The notes below the pieces were generated by a model. The model ran no database searches. It saw only the letters and a list, made by a program, of their open reading frames with translations, and was not told the DNA's origin. The translations under genes were made by a program, and so were the position numbers. Shown piece after piece: positions 43,690-52,019 of a DNA stretch of 64,000 nucleotides. The stretch covers positions 62,001 through 126,000 of the forward strand of contig JAQVCW010000001.1 in assembly GCA_028689585.1 (NCBI GenBank), written 5' to 3'. Position 1 is the stretch's first letter, and each line of letters opens with the position of its first letter. Origin of the DNA: Lachnospiraceae bacterium. Its GTDB lineage: Bacteria; Bacillota; Clostridia; Lachnospirales; Lachnospiraceae.

Positions 43690-44273
43690 ACCTAAAACTC
43701 TCCCATTTTCTCTTCTGCATATCGGTTTGCCATCCCCATAATCAGTGGCTATATTGCTCCACAGACATTACCAAGACAGCAGATAATACCCCCCAGTAAA
43801 ATTACGCCTTTACAATTCTGACAGCCATGCAGTAATATTGTTATGGCCAAAAAACATAGCAAGCAATATCACACTTACCAAATAAAAAACTGCAGTAATC
43901 CAAAATATGTTTTTCCAATCTCCAATATAATTTGTATTCAGTAAGTTACATATTATCGGTTCCAATGCAAAAAATACCGATAGCAGCTTCAGCATATCTT
44001 AATGCCAAAGCTGCTATAAAACATCCTGCGGTTTATATTACTGCAAAAATGATTAATAATTTTTTCTTTTCCTGAAAATCTGCTAACCATCCAAAAATAA
44101 CGAGCTTCATAATCATTGCAGAAAAATGTACCAATACCAGTGTCCCCATTCACGTACTATTAAGGCCAAGTTCCTTTGCCATTTCCGGCAGTGTTCACTA
44201 AAAGCCGCTGGTTTCAAACCCAAGCAGAAATATCATACAACAACTCAGGCCCATGAAACGAAGTCCTTTTGAA
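43690..44273 (-). pseudogene. decayed MFS transporter
   Basis: The minus strand reads as pieces of a major facilitator protein broken by several stops and frame changes. The pieces are SCCMIFLLGFETSGF, MGTLVLVHFSAMIMKLVIFG then WLADFQEKKKLLIIFAVI, then GDWKNIFWITAVFYLVSV ending WLSEL (43810). A further piece, GGIICCLGNVCGAI and PLIMGMANRYAE, follows. The WLADF-KKK and GDWxxIFW segments match MFS loop 2-3 and helix 12. It directly follows the M24-family gene and may once have been part of that operon. Confidence 0.65.
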
Positions 44274-45455
44274 CTAAACTTCTATTTCTATTACCTCACG
44301 TCGATAATCTGAGAATGATTCTGTCCCTTCTGCTGTGATCAAAAATCCATCTTCAATTCTCAATCCAATCTCTGTGTCATCATTTCCCAGATAAACACAA
44401 GTACAAAAAGTCATATTTTCTTCTAACAAATAATCAGAATTTGATTCAATCCATGGGTACTCTCCTTCCATCAACCCCGTTCCATGGCAGGGTCCATACA
44501 AAATACAGGTTTCGTATCCCCGTTTTTTTAGAACATCATAATGTACTTCACTTACTTTTTTTGCATTTACTCCCGCTTTTGCAGTATTGAGAATAGCCTT
44601 CTGTGCCGCCAAAGCTGCCTCTATCATTTCTCTCTGTTCCGTAGTTGCCTTTCCCATAACAACAGCTCTGCCCATTGTAGAGGCATAGCCTTCATATCTT
44701 GTTCCTGCCTGAAGCTGTATCATATCTCCCGCTTGAATTACCTTATCTCTGCATCGGCTGATCGCCTGATTCGAATTTTTACCAGTCAAAATCCAAAATG
44801 GGTACGCTTCTCCTTCTCCACCTTCTTCATAAATTACCGACATAGCGATGCCTTTCAGCTGGTTTTCCGTCATTCCTACATGCACTTTTTCCACCATCGC
44901 TTTCATTGCCAGTTGAGTAATTCTATATGCTTCTCTCATACAGGCGATTTCAGTCGGAGATTTCTGCGCCCGAATCCTCGATACCAGCAAATCTGCTTTT
45001 ACCAGTTTTGGATTTCCCATCTCCGCCAAGCTGTCTGCCAGAGCATCATAAATAACATGAGGTATTAAACTGCTTCCTGCGAGACCGATTTTGGAAATAT
45101 CTTTTTCACCGCTCACTTCTTTCATAACTGAAGCAAATGTGTCTAACTCCGCTCCTGGATATTCCGGTTCGGAAGACTCCCGAAACACGAGGATTTTTCT
45201 GATTTTATGTATTCTGGAAACATGAGAAGAATAGGTTTCGCTTTCTGGTCCGATAATCAATACAGCCTCTCCCTCTGCGGGAATTAAAACCCCCGCCGCT
45301 TCAAACGAGGGCCAATAATCGCTATAATATCTCACATACTGAGGCTCTGCTTCATTTCCAAATGCCAGCAATATATCCATCCCTTCTTCCTGCATCTTTT
45401 TCTGAGTTTTCATGATACGTTCCTGAAATTCACTATCTTTAATTTTGATTTTCAT
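44274..45455 (-). CDS. M24 (creatinase/aminopeptidase fold) family protein lacking the usual metal ligands
   Basis: A pita-bread-fold hydrolase of 393 residues. An N-terminal creatinase-type domain (MDILLAFGNEAEPQYVRYYS and AEGEAVLIIGPES) precedes the catalytic-fold domain. Metallopeptidases have two Asp, a His and two Glu as ligands. Here the Asp sites read LQAGTRYEGYASTMGR (Gln and Thr), the first Glu site reads FCTCVYLG, while CHGTG keeps the His and GLRIEDG the last Glu. This pattern resembles non-metal members such as creatinase rather than Xaa-Pro peptidase. The start at 45455 follows GGAG; an in-frame extension to 45620 overlaps a hairpin and is rejected. It is the last gene of the sugar transporter operon. 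Confidence 0.85.
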   Translation of the reverse strand: MKIKIKDSEFQERIMKTQKKMQEEGMDILLAFGNEAEPQYVRYYSDYWPSFEAAGVLIPAEGEAVLIIGPESETYSSHVSRIHKIRKILVFRESSEPEYPGAELDTFASVMKEVSGEKDISKIGLAGSSLIPHVIYDALADSLAEMGNPKLVKADLLVSRIRAQKSPTEIACMREAYRITQLAMKAMVEKVHVGMTENQLKGIAMSVIYEEGGEGEAYPFWILTGKNSNQAISRCRDKVIQAGDMIQLQAGTRYEGYASTMGRAVVMGKATTEQREMIEAALAAQKAILNTAKAGVNAKKVSEVHYDVLKKRGYETCILYGPCHGTGLMEGEYPWIESNSDYLLEENMTFCTCVYLGNDDTEIGLRIEDGFLITAEGTESFSDYRREVIEIEV

Positions 45456-45553
45456 AATCGTTCTCCATTTCTCCGTTTTTATTTTGATATTTTTTCTTCT
45501 TCCATCTGCAGGAGCTATCATTAACTGATAAAACAACCTGTTTTTAGGTAATA

Positions 45554-45669
45554 AAAACCAGGCCAGTGCACGCAATACATTCAGAAAGGAACTTTCGGAC
45601 CTTTCACACATGCTTGGCAACCTGCAAAAGCTGCTGACAGCTTTCTTTGGATATAGCTGACCTGGTTTT
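45554..45669 (-). terminator. long structured intercistronic hairpin between the binding protein and M24 genes
   Basis: AAAACCAGG and CCTGGTTTT, extended by CAG/CTG, close a structure of about 116 bases. Inside is a perfect AAAGCTG-CTGA-CAGCTTT hairpin (45627-45644). The T-run on the minus strand after the closing arm would allow termination or attenuation before the M24 gene. It might also be an uncharacterised structured RNA. Confidence 0.55.
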
Positions 45670-45693
45670 TTACTTTATAATTATTTTCCAAAA

Positions 45694-46674
45694 TCAAAAA
45701 TCAAATTCGTTTACATTTTGTGCAGTAATATCAAGTATTTCTGTCATAATAACCTGATCGCCCTCAACATCAATTGTACCAACCTTTGGTACTTCCATGT
45801 CATCTGTCATTTCATTGCCCTCAAGTAATGTTTTCGCTGTATAAACTGCTAAATACCCCAATTTTCCCGGATGCCAGATATTCGCTTCCTGCATAGATCC
45901 ATCTTCCAGATAAGATTTTGCAACTGATGCTTCCACCACACCAGTAACAACTACTTCACCATTCCTTCCGGCCTCTGCCACAGCCTGCGCTGCTGCTGGT
46001 GGAGCCGGAGTGGTAACTCCAAGGACTCCCTTCAAATCCGGATATGCGATCATCAGATTCTGGGTAATAGAGTACGCTTTCGACTGATCATCATCACACG
46101 GCTCATAAGCAACTCTTTCCATATCCGGAAAATTTGCTTCCATATATTCTGTAGCATACCGTGCCCACTCTGAATTTGCCTGCGAAGTCAATACACTGGT
46201 AATTATTGCATACTGCCCCTCTCCTCCCATATATTCTGCAAAACGTTCCCCAAGATGCTCTCCCAGCGTCTGATAAGATGCTGCATTTACATATACGCTT
46301 CGTAAAGAGGTATCAGTCACATCTGAGTCCCATGTAATAACAAGAATTCCTGCTTCTTGCGCCTGTTTCAAGGCCGGCTCAATTGCGCTTGCATCCAGAG
46401 GAGAAATTGCGATACAATCAACACCTTTTGTAATCATATCCTGAACAATATTTGCCTGTGACGCGGCATCACTGGCCGTTGGGCCAGTATAAATCACTTC
46501 GCAGCCCAGATCTTCTCCTGCCTCCATACCCCAGACATTTGATGTTTCAAAGTAAGGAATACCAATCTGCTGTGAAATCAATGCGATTGTGTAGTCATCC
46601 CCGGCTGCATAAGCAGTCATTCCAAAAGTAATTGCTGCGACACCCGTCAAAAACATAACTAATTTTTTCTTCAT
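45694..46674 (-). CDS. sugar ABC substrate-binding protein, RhaS/LsrB-like
   Basis: Receptor of a rhamnose/AI-2-type ABC importer, 326 residues, with a signal peptide ending GMTAYAAG and no lipobox. YTGPTASDAASQANIVQDMI, VITWDSDV, APPAAAQAVAEAG and the C-terminal NVNEFDF align with RhaS and LsrB. Of the LsrB residues that bind AI-2, the Asp in TWDSD and the Pro are kept. The Lys near the N terminus is Gln, and the Asp before Gln is Ser. AI-2 is therefore unlikely, and a sugar such as rhamnose is the better guess. Confidence 0.88.
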   Translation of the reverse strand: MKKKLVMFLTGVAAITFGMTAYAAGDDYTIALISQQIGIPYFETSNVWGMEAGEDLGCEVIYTGPTASDAASQANIVQDMITKGVDCIAISPLDASAIEPALKQAQEAGILVITWDSDVTDTSLRSVYVNAASYQTLGEHLGERFAEYMGGEGQYAIITSVLTSQANSEWARYATEYMEANFPDMERVAYEPCDDDQSKAYSITQNLMIAYPDLKGVLGVTTPAPPAAAQAVAEAGRNGEVVVTGVVEASVAKSYLEDGSMQEANIWHPGKLGYLAVYTAKTLLEGNEMTDDMEVPKVGTIDVEGDQVIMTEILDITAQNVNEFDF

Positions 46675-46703
46675 TTCAATTTCCTCCTTTTATTGTGAAA
46701 AGT

Positions 46704-47672
46704 TTATACTTTTCTACTCTTAATTTTATATTTCTGCATTTCTATTGTCTTATTAAAAACAACTACCAGAACCAGAATGCTGCCTGTTGCCAGCTGCTGC
46801 CAAAATGGTGAAATCCCAACCAAATTCATAATATTTCCTATCATTGCAAATATCAAAATTCCTACAACTGTGCCTGTAATACCACCATTACCCCCATCAA
46901 TGCTGGTCCCTCCCAATACGACTGCAGAAATACAAATCATTAAAAACGATGTGCCCATATCAGCTCTGGCCGTAGCCACACGAGATACTTGTATATTACC
47001 GGCAAAACAGCACAAAACTGAACAGACAATATATACAAACAAGATTACACGTGTTGTCCTGATACCTGAATACAATGACGCTTTACTATTATTTCCAATA
47101 GAATATATCTGCTGGCCGATTACCTTCTTTTTCAATATTATGAATAAAATCGCCGCAAATGCAAACAGCAGTATCATCTGCAGAGGAACCCCAGCCACTT
47201 TAGCCTGTCCCAGAAAATAAAATTTCTCAGGAATCCCTGATATCGAATTTCCCTGACTCAATGCCAATGCAATACCATTAAAAAACATCTGGGTACCAAG
47301 TGTAGCAATCATCGGTGGTATCTTCACTACAGCAATCAATACTCCATTCAGTATTCCACATAGCACCGCAACACTCAGGCTGATTGCAAAAGTCAGTGCT
47401 AATCCTATGCCATGTGTCAGACAAAGTCCTGACACTACCGCACAAAGGCCCATAGTAGTCCCTGATGACAGATCCATTCCGCCTGTAATTATTACCAATG
47501 TGAGTCCCATTGCCATAATTCCCATCTCAGACATTTGTTGAAAAAGGGAAAGTATATTTCTAATTGATAAAAAATTTTCATTTGAAAAGATACCTATCAA
47601 AAATATAAACAGGAACGCACCAGACAGGACGATTTCATTTAACGTTAATTTCGTTTTCAATTTTTCTATCAT
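46704..47672 (-). CDS. sugar ABC transporter permease 2, RhaQ/LsrD-like
   Basis: One of two CUT2 permeases of this operon, 322 residues with eight to ten membrane segments. The signature GLTLVIITGGMDLSSGTTMG is present, and AVVLGGTSIDGGNGGITGT lies near the C terminus. The start at 47672 (MIEKLKTK) has AGGGGG upstream; the longer frame to 47723 overlaps the preceding permease gene without a ribosome site. The two-permease arrangement is typical of rhamnose and Lsr systems. Confidence 0.92.
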   Translation of the reverse strand: MIEKLKTKLTLNEIVLSGAFLFIFLIGIFSNENFLSIRNILSLFQQMSEMGIMAMGLTLVIITGGMDLSSGTTMGLCAVVSGLCLTHGIGLALTFAISLSVAVLCGILNGVLIAVVKIPPMIATLGTQMFFNGIALALSQGNSISGIPEKFYFLGQAKVAGVPLQMILLFAFAAILFIILKKKVIGQQIYSIGNNSKASLYSGIRTTRVILFVYIVCSVLCCFAGNIQVSRVATARADMGTSFLMICISAVVLGGTSIDGGNGGITGTVVGILIFAMIGNIMNLVGISPFWQQLATGSILVLVVVFNKTIEMQKYKIKSRKV

Positions 47673-47685
47673 AATACGCTTCCCC

Positions 47686-48651
47686 CTAGTCCATTTCGAT
47701 TGTCTGCTTCCGTGAATCCGCAAAATTTTTACGTATCACATCAAATGTAACAGTGACTAATATGATCAGGCCATATACAAGCTTTTGATAATAGGTGGGA
47801 ATATGGGCCACTACCAGTCCGTTTTCAATTACTCCCATCATGACCACTCCAATTGCTGTGCCTGCCATTGTACCCGAACCTCCAAGAATATTAGTTCCTC
47901 CTATTACAGCCGCAGCAATCGCATTCATTTCCCAGCCTGTGGAACCAGAAGGCTGACAATTACCAAGAATGCTGTCAATGACAAGCCCTGCAATTCCACA
48001 CATGAGGCCGCAATAAGTATAAGTAAGAAAAATTGTCTTCCCGATATTTACTCCGGCGTACTTTGCCGCATTTCGATTTCCACCAATAGCATAGACAGAT
48101 CGTCCAAAATATGTACGTTTTAAAATATAAGCAGATATAACAAAAATTAATATCGTATACACAACGGGAAGAGGTATCATATTCCACGTTCTGCATAGAT
48201 TTGTAAACCAATCCGGCAGATTCATGATCCAGGTTCCATTTGTATAGACTAGTATAATTCCGCGATATATACTTGCGGTTCCCAAGGTTACAATTATTGG
48301 CGCTATAGAAAATTTGGAAATCAAAAATCCATTTACTGCACCTGTACAAAGTCCAATTACCGCAGCTAAAAGCAATACGGTTACAGGATTCGCCAATGGA
48401 CTCTTCGTAACAAAAATCGAAATCCATGTCGCGCTGAACATCATCTGTGAAGCTACTGAAGTATCAATACCTGCGGTTATCAACACAAATGTCATTCCTC
48501 CGGCCATTATCCCTAGCGGGACATTATTCACAAGAACATTTTTAATGTTGGTGTAGGACAAAAAAGCAGGGGATATGATACTAAGCATAAAACACAATAT
48601 TGCAAGGATAAGAAAAACTCCCGTTTCCCGTCTTTCTAATATTTTTTTCAT
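47686..48651 (-). CDS. sugar ABC transporter permease 1, RhaP/LsrC-like
   Basis: First permease of the pair, 321 residues. The motif GGMTFVLITAGIDTSVASQM corresponds to the CUT2 signature, but Ala replaces the usual second Gly before Ile-Asp. The C-terminal motif is NAIAAAVIGGTNILGGSGT. Its start directly abuts the stop of the ATPase gene (48652), which indicates translational coupling. Confidence 0.93.
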   Translation of the reverse strand: MKKILERRETGVFLILAILCFMLSIISPAFLSYTNIKNVLVNNVPLGIMAGGMTFVLITAGIDTSVASQMMFSATWISIFVTKSPLANPVTVLLLAAVIGLCTGAVNGFLISKFSIAPIIVTLGTASIYRGIILVYTNGTWIMNLPDWFTNLCRTWNMIPLPVVYTILIFVISAYILKRTYFGRSVYAIGGNRNAAKYAGVNIGKTIFLTYTYCGLMCGIAGLVIDSILGNCQPSGSTGWEMNAIAAAVIGGTNILGGSGTMAGTAIGVVMMGVIENGLVVAHIPTYYQKLVYGLIILVTVTFDVIRKNFADSRKQTIEMD

Positions 48652-50145
48652 CTATTTTCCCCCTAATATTGCTTTTTCCATCATCAGATTTTGATCTCCG
48701 GTTGCCGTATTATCTTCATGTACAATCCTCCCGTGACGCATTACAATTACCCTGTCACTTAAAGCAAAAACCTCCTGCCATTCAGAGGACACCATTATGA
48801 TTGCCATTCCCTCCTTTGCAAGATCCTTCAGTAATCTGTGAATTTCGGTCTTGGATGCTATATCAACTCCGTGTGTTGGCTCGTCAATAATCAATATTTC
48901 AGGATCCGTAATCAGCCATTTGGCAACTGCAATTTTCTGCTGATTGCCTCCGCTGAAATTTCCCGCTAATTTATTGATTTGCGGTGGTTTTATATTCAGT
49001 TTTTTCACATAATTTTCTGTTTCCTCATTAACGGACCTTCGATTAATAAATTGAAGGGAGGTCATAAGCCGTTTCAAGATGGGAAGTGTTATATTATCCT
49101 TCATCGTCATTGCTAAAACAAGCCCTTCTTCATGACGGTTCTCCGGTATAAATGCAATTTTATTTTTAATAGCCTGAGATACATTTTTAATTTCTATTTT
49201 TTTTCCCTTAAGATAAATTTCGCCGCTATCCGGCGGATTTAACCCAAACAATGCCTTGACCGTCTCACTTCTCCCTGCCCCCACAAGTCCGGTAAATGCA
49301 AGTATTTCCCCTTTATGTAAATCAAACGAAATACTCTTATAGTTTCCTTTTTTACTTATATCATTTACCTCAAGTATTTTTTCTCCGGCATAAGATACCT
49401 GATTTAAAGAGGCATACGCCACAGAACGCCCCACCATCATCTGAACTAGTTTGTTTTCATCAAGTTCAGCAATATTTCGACAGCCAACATACTTTCCGTC
49501 TTTAAGCACTGTCACACGGTCAGATACCTTAAAAACCTCATTCAGCTTGTGACTAATAAAAAGAATTGCTATATTCTGCTTTTTTAGTTTTTCGATAATA
49601 GAATAGAGCATTTTAACTTCACTAAAAGACAAGGTAGCCGTAGGCTCATCCATAATAAGCAAACGAGATTCAAAGGAAATCGCTCTGGCGATTGCCACCA
49701 TCTGTTGTTTGGCCATGCTCAAATTTCCCAGCTGCTCCTGCACATTCATTGAAATCCCCAATACTGCAATAGCCTCTTCCGCAATCCTGGTACACTCCTT
49801 CCAATCCACTCTGCCGTTCTTGGAACGTCCCAGATAAATATTTTCTGCCACCGACATATTGGGAAAAAGACTCAAATCCTGTTGGATTGCATTAATGCCA
49901 TGCTTTATACTGTCTCCCACGTTTGAAAATCTCACTTCTACGTTGTCCAGAAAAATTTTAGAGCCTTCATCCGGCTGCTGGACACCTGATATAATTTTAA
50001 TCAATGTAGATTTTCCAGCACCATTTTCCCCCATCAACGCATGTACTTCACCTTCGAAAATCTCAAGCCGGACATCATCCAAAGCTTTAATTCCTGGAAA
50101 TGTCATACTGACGTTTTCCATTTTCAAAAAAGATTTTCCTGACAT
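48652..50145 (-). CDS. sugar ABC transporter ATP-binding protein, RhaT/LsrA-like
   Basis: Dual-domain ABC ATPase of 497 residues. Domain 1 has Walker A GENGAGKST and Walker B LLIMDEPTATL. Domain 2 has GLVGAGRSET, FSGGNQQKIAVAKWL and ILIIDEPTHGVD. The sequence NLSMAKQQMVAIARA corresponds to the signature region of domain 1. It is the first gene of the operon, behind a promoter whose spacer is filled by the LacI operator. Confidence 0.94.
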   Translation of the reverse strand: MSGKSFLKMENVSMTFPGIKALDDVRLEIFEGEVHALMGENGAGKSTLIKIISGVQQPDEGSKIFLDNVEVRFSNVGDSIKHGINAIQQDLSLFPNMSVAENIYLGRSKNGRVDWKECTRIAEEAIAVLGISMNVQEQLGNLSMAKQQMVAIARAISFESRLLIMDEPTATLSFSEVKMLYSIIEKLKKQNIAILFISHKLNEVFKVSDRVTVLKDGKYVGCRNIAELDENKLVQMMVGRSVAYASLNQVSYAGEKILEVNDISKKGNYKSISFDLHKGEILAFTGLVGAGRSETVKALFGLNPPDSGEIYLKGKKIEIKNVSQAIKNKIAFIPENRHEEGLVLAMTMKDNITLPILKRLMTSLQFINRRSVNEETENYVKKLNIKPPQINKLAGNFSGGNQQKIAVAKWLITDPEILIIDEPTHGVDIASKTEIHRLLKDLAKEGMAIIMVSSEWQEVFALSDRVIVMRHGRIVHEDNTATGDQNLMMEKAILGGK

Positions 50146-50167
50146 AACCTTCCCTCTTTCTTTTATA

Positions 50168-50177
50168 TACTCGAGTA
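50168..50177. promoter_or_regulatory. second, shorter copy of the LacI operator in the ATPase gene leader
   Basis: TACTCGAGTA is a perfect 10-bp palindrome matching the core of the operators at 50195 and 51356. It is 18 bases downstream of the -35/-10 region's proximal edge and before the start codon, so a looped or roadblock role is possible. Confidence 0.5.
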
Positions 50178-50189
50178 ACTTATGTAATG

Positions 50190-50218
50190 ATTTTAATATA
50201 CTCGTGTATATTTGTCAA
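50190..50218 (-). promoter_or_regulatory. promoter of the rhamnose-type operon with a LacI operator in its spacer
   Basis: Minus-strand TTGACA (50213-50218) and TAAAAT (50190-50195) are 17 bases apart. The near-palindrome AATATACTCGTGTATATT (50195-50212, one mismatched pair) occupies the whole spacer, so repressor and RNA polymerase could not bind together. Confidence 0.8.
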
Positions 50219-50311
50219 TAGTTTTGTGCTAATTAGCCAAAGAAATATGAAAACAAAATTTTTTATACCAAATATTGTTTTTTTAATCGAAAAACGCCAT
50301 TTTATTTCAAA

Positions 50312-50350
50312 AAAACAAAGAGGCAATCCAAAATCAGACCTCTTTGTTTT
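50312..50350 (-). terminator. rho-independent terminator after the LacI gene
   Basis: AAAACAAAGAGG and CCTCTTTGTTTT form a 12-bp stem with runs of A and T on both sides, so it could act in either direction. It lies 25 bases past the LacI stop. Confidence 0.88.
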
Positions 50351-50374
50351 AAAAATACTTATATTATTAAATTA

Positions 50375-51334
50375 TTACAAAAGCTTATGCTGCAATATAG
50401 CACTTTCAGCAGCCTGATTATGTATCAGTCTGGAAAGTTGTTTATAAGCCATTCTTGCCATCTCCTTTTCCGGCCAGATGGCAATCAGCATCCTGTCCTT
50501 TTCAAGATTAGAACCAGCAAAATTATCAAACCCTGCCAATGGAATATCTATTCCCAATTCTATCATGGCTTCACGTATGCCATATACAACATAATTTGTA
50601 CTAAGGATAATTCCATCAAAGAATATCCCTTTATCCTGGACAAGACCTGTCAAACATTCATATGCCTGACTCTCATTATAAATATTATAACAGATCTGCT
50701 CTTCCTGAAATTCAAGGCCATTCTCATGTAAAGCTTTTTTAAAACCTTCCACCCGATACCGAATCGTGTAATCATCAATGGATGTCGCTATATATAAAGG
50801 CCTTTTCACCCCTTCATTTAGCATCATTTGCGTTATAATCCTTGTTGCTTCCTCATTGTCCGCAACTACATAAGGTATTTCCTTTCCCTCCACCTTACGG
50901 TCAAAACATACTACTTTCATCCCTTGGATATTCTGCAGCGATTTTCTATAAGAAATAGGGGAAATAATAATACCATCCACCATTTTGCTCCTGAGCATCC
51001 GTAAAATTTTATTTTCCTTTTCTAATTTTTCCTCTGCAATACAGATAATTAAATTATAATCATCCTCTGCCGCGGCCTGCTCTATTTCCTTCACAATATT
51101 AATATAATAGGGATTTGCAAAATCTGGCAGCACCACTGCAATCGTCTTGGTAACTCCTGTTTTTAATGACTGCGCAATAGAGTTGGACACATACCCCATT
51201 TCCTTTGCTGTCTGTAAAACCAGATCAATTGTCTCTTTTTTATAAGACTTTCCTTCCAGCTTATCATTCAGTATATTAGATACTGTACATCTGGAAATAT
51301 TTAATTGTTTCGCAATATCTTTCATTGTAACCAT
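50375..51334 (-). CDS. LacI family transcriptional repressor of the rhamnose-type operon
   Basis: 319 residues with an N-terminal LacI helix-turn-helix (TMKDIAKQLNISRCTVSNIL) and a ligand domain with IAVVLPDFANPYYINIVKEI and GIILSTNYVVYGIREAM. The start at 51334 follows GAGGTG by eight bases. The longer reading to 51406 would run through the promoter and operator and is rejected. The same 18-bp palindrome lies in its own promoter and in that of the downstream transporter operon, which implies autoregulation and local control. The inducer is unknown. Confidence 0.92.
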   Translation of the reverse strand: MVTMKDIAKQLNISRCTVSNILNDKLEGKSYKKETIDLVLQTAKEMGYVSNSIAQSLKTGVTKTIAVVLPDFANPYYINIVKEIEQAAAEDDYNLIICIAEEKLEKENKILRMLRSKMVDGIIISPISYRKSLQNIQGMKVVCFDRKVEGKEIPYVVADNEEATRIITQMMLNEGVKRPLYIATSIDDYTIRYRVEGFKKALHENGLEFQEEQICYNIYNESQAYECLTGLVQDKGIFFDGIILSTNYVVYGIREAMIELGIDIPLAGFDNFAGSNLEKDRMLIAIWPEKEMARMAYKQLSRLIHNQAAESAILQHKLL

Positions 51335-51355
51335 ACTATTACACCTCACACGTAT

Positions 51356-51384
51356 AATATACTCGAGTATATTTTTTATGTCAA
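51356..51384 (-). promoter_or_regulatory. autoregulated promoter of the LacI gene with an 18-bp perfect operator
   Basis: TTGACA (51379-51384) and TATATT (51356-51361) are 17 bases apart on the minus strand. The perfect palindrome AATATACTCGAGTATATT (51356-51373) covers the -10 and most of the spacer. Confidence 0.85.
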
Positions 51385-51413
51385 GATGTTTCTCATTTTT
51401 TTCCAATATTAAT

Positions 51414-51614
51414 TTATTTGTTGAATTTCACACATCCCCAGGGATTGCATCTTTCATACTCACTTTGCATGATGTAATAATTGCAAAGTATACACACAAT
51501 GACATCTCTCTTTTTATCACATTTTTCTCGCATAGTTGCCAGCATACCGTCTTTTCCATAGAATAATTTGAAGTAATGATCATAGACTTTACTGACCTCG
51601 TGTAACAGAATCAA
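51414..51614 (-). CDS. small cysteine-rich hypothetical protein, possibly a gene fragment
   Basis: A reading of 66 residues that I do not recognise. It contains FKLFYGKDGMLATMREKC and later ILCNYY and ERCNPWGC; the five Cys residues are spaced in a way that might bind a metal. The start would be TTG at 51614, five bases after AGGGGA. That ribosome site lies in the 3' arm of a hairpin (CCCTGAAT/ATTCAGGG, 51619-51656) created next to a duplication border. It may be a small real gene upstream of lacI or the tail of a lost gene. Confidence 0.35.
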   Translation of the reverse strand: MILLHEVSKVYDHYFKLFYGKDGMLATMREKCDKKRDVIVCILCNYYIMQSEYERCNPWGCVKFNK

Positions 51615-51704
51615 AAAATCCCCTGAATAATTCGAATTTTTTCTTCATTCAGGGAATTTGAATTTAAGATCTGATCAAACTTGCACTGTGAGGAAGTGAT
51701 ATTC

Positions 51705-51953
51705 GTGAAATCACTAATTACAGACGATGAATACGCCACAAGAAATTCCATCAAGCATTTGATTGACCGGAAAAGAACCGGAATTGATTTTATCTGTGAA
51801 GCTGAGAACTTCGAAGAAGCGATTACACAGATCATCCCCCACAGCCCGGAAATTATAATTACCGATATTGTCATGCCGCTGCATGACGGCATTGATCTGA
51901 TGGACTGGATTCTTCAGCATTCTTCCCATTCAAAAATTATTGCGGACAGCGGG
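51705..51953 (+). pseudogene. truncated duplicate of the YesN-type response regulator
   Basis: From about 51646 the sequence repeats 42013-42325 almost exactly, including the last bases of the kinase gene, the intergenic spacer and the first 83 or so codons of the receiver domain. I count nine base differences within the shared coding part, plus a two-base deletion before the ribosome site. Homology stops at AGCGGG, where a REP-like GGGGACGGTTC begins. The frame continues to 52043 only through repeat sequence. The phospho-acceptor region is kept, but part of the receiver and the whole AraC domain are lost. Confidence 0.9.
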
Positions 51954-52019
51954 GACGGTTCTTTTGCTTCACGCAGCAAAAGGAACCGTCCCCATCACCC
52001 GCCCAAAAGAACCGTCCCC
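51951..52019. repeat. cluster of three REP-like motifs, one inverted against two
   Basis: GGGGACGGTTC at 51951-51961, then GGAACCGTCCCC at 51982-51993 and GAACCGTCCCC at 52009-52019. The first two can form a hairpin with the intervening TTTTGC/GCAAAA. The cluster sits between the truncated response regulator and the stop codon of sipL. Confidence 0.88.

Noticed and set aside
43690-44273. Broken MFS frame as a selenoprotein with in-frame UGA
   Set aside because: The interruptions include TAA and TAG and frame changes, so the gene is simply decayed.
45456-45620. 55-codon N-terminal extension of the M24 protein
   Set aside because: It overlaps the structured gap, resembles no M24 N terminus, and the internal ATG has a good ribosome site.
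45694-50145. AI-2 (Lsr) transporter
   Set aside because: Gene order fits, but two AI-2-contacting residues of LsrB are changed and no lsrK, lsrF or lsrG is present.
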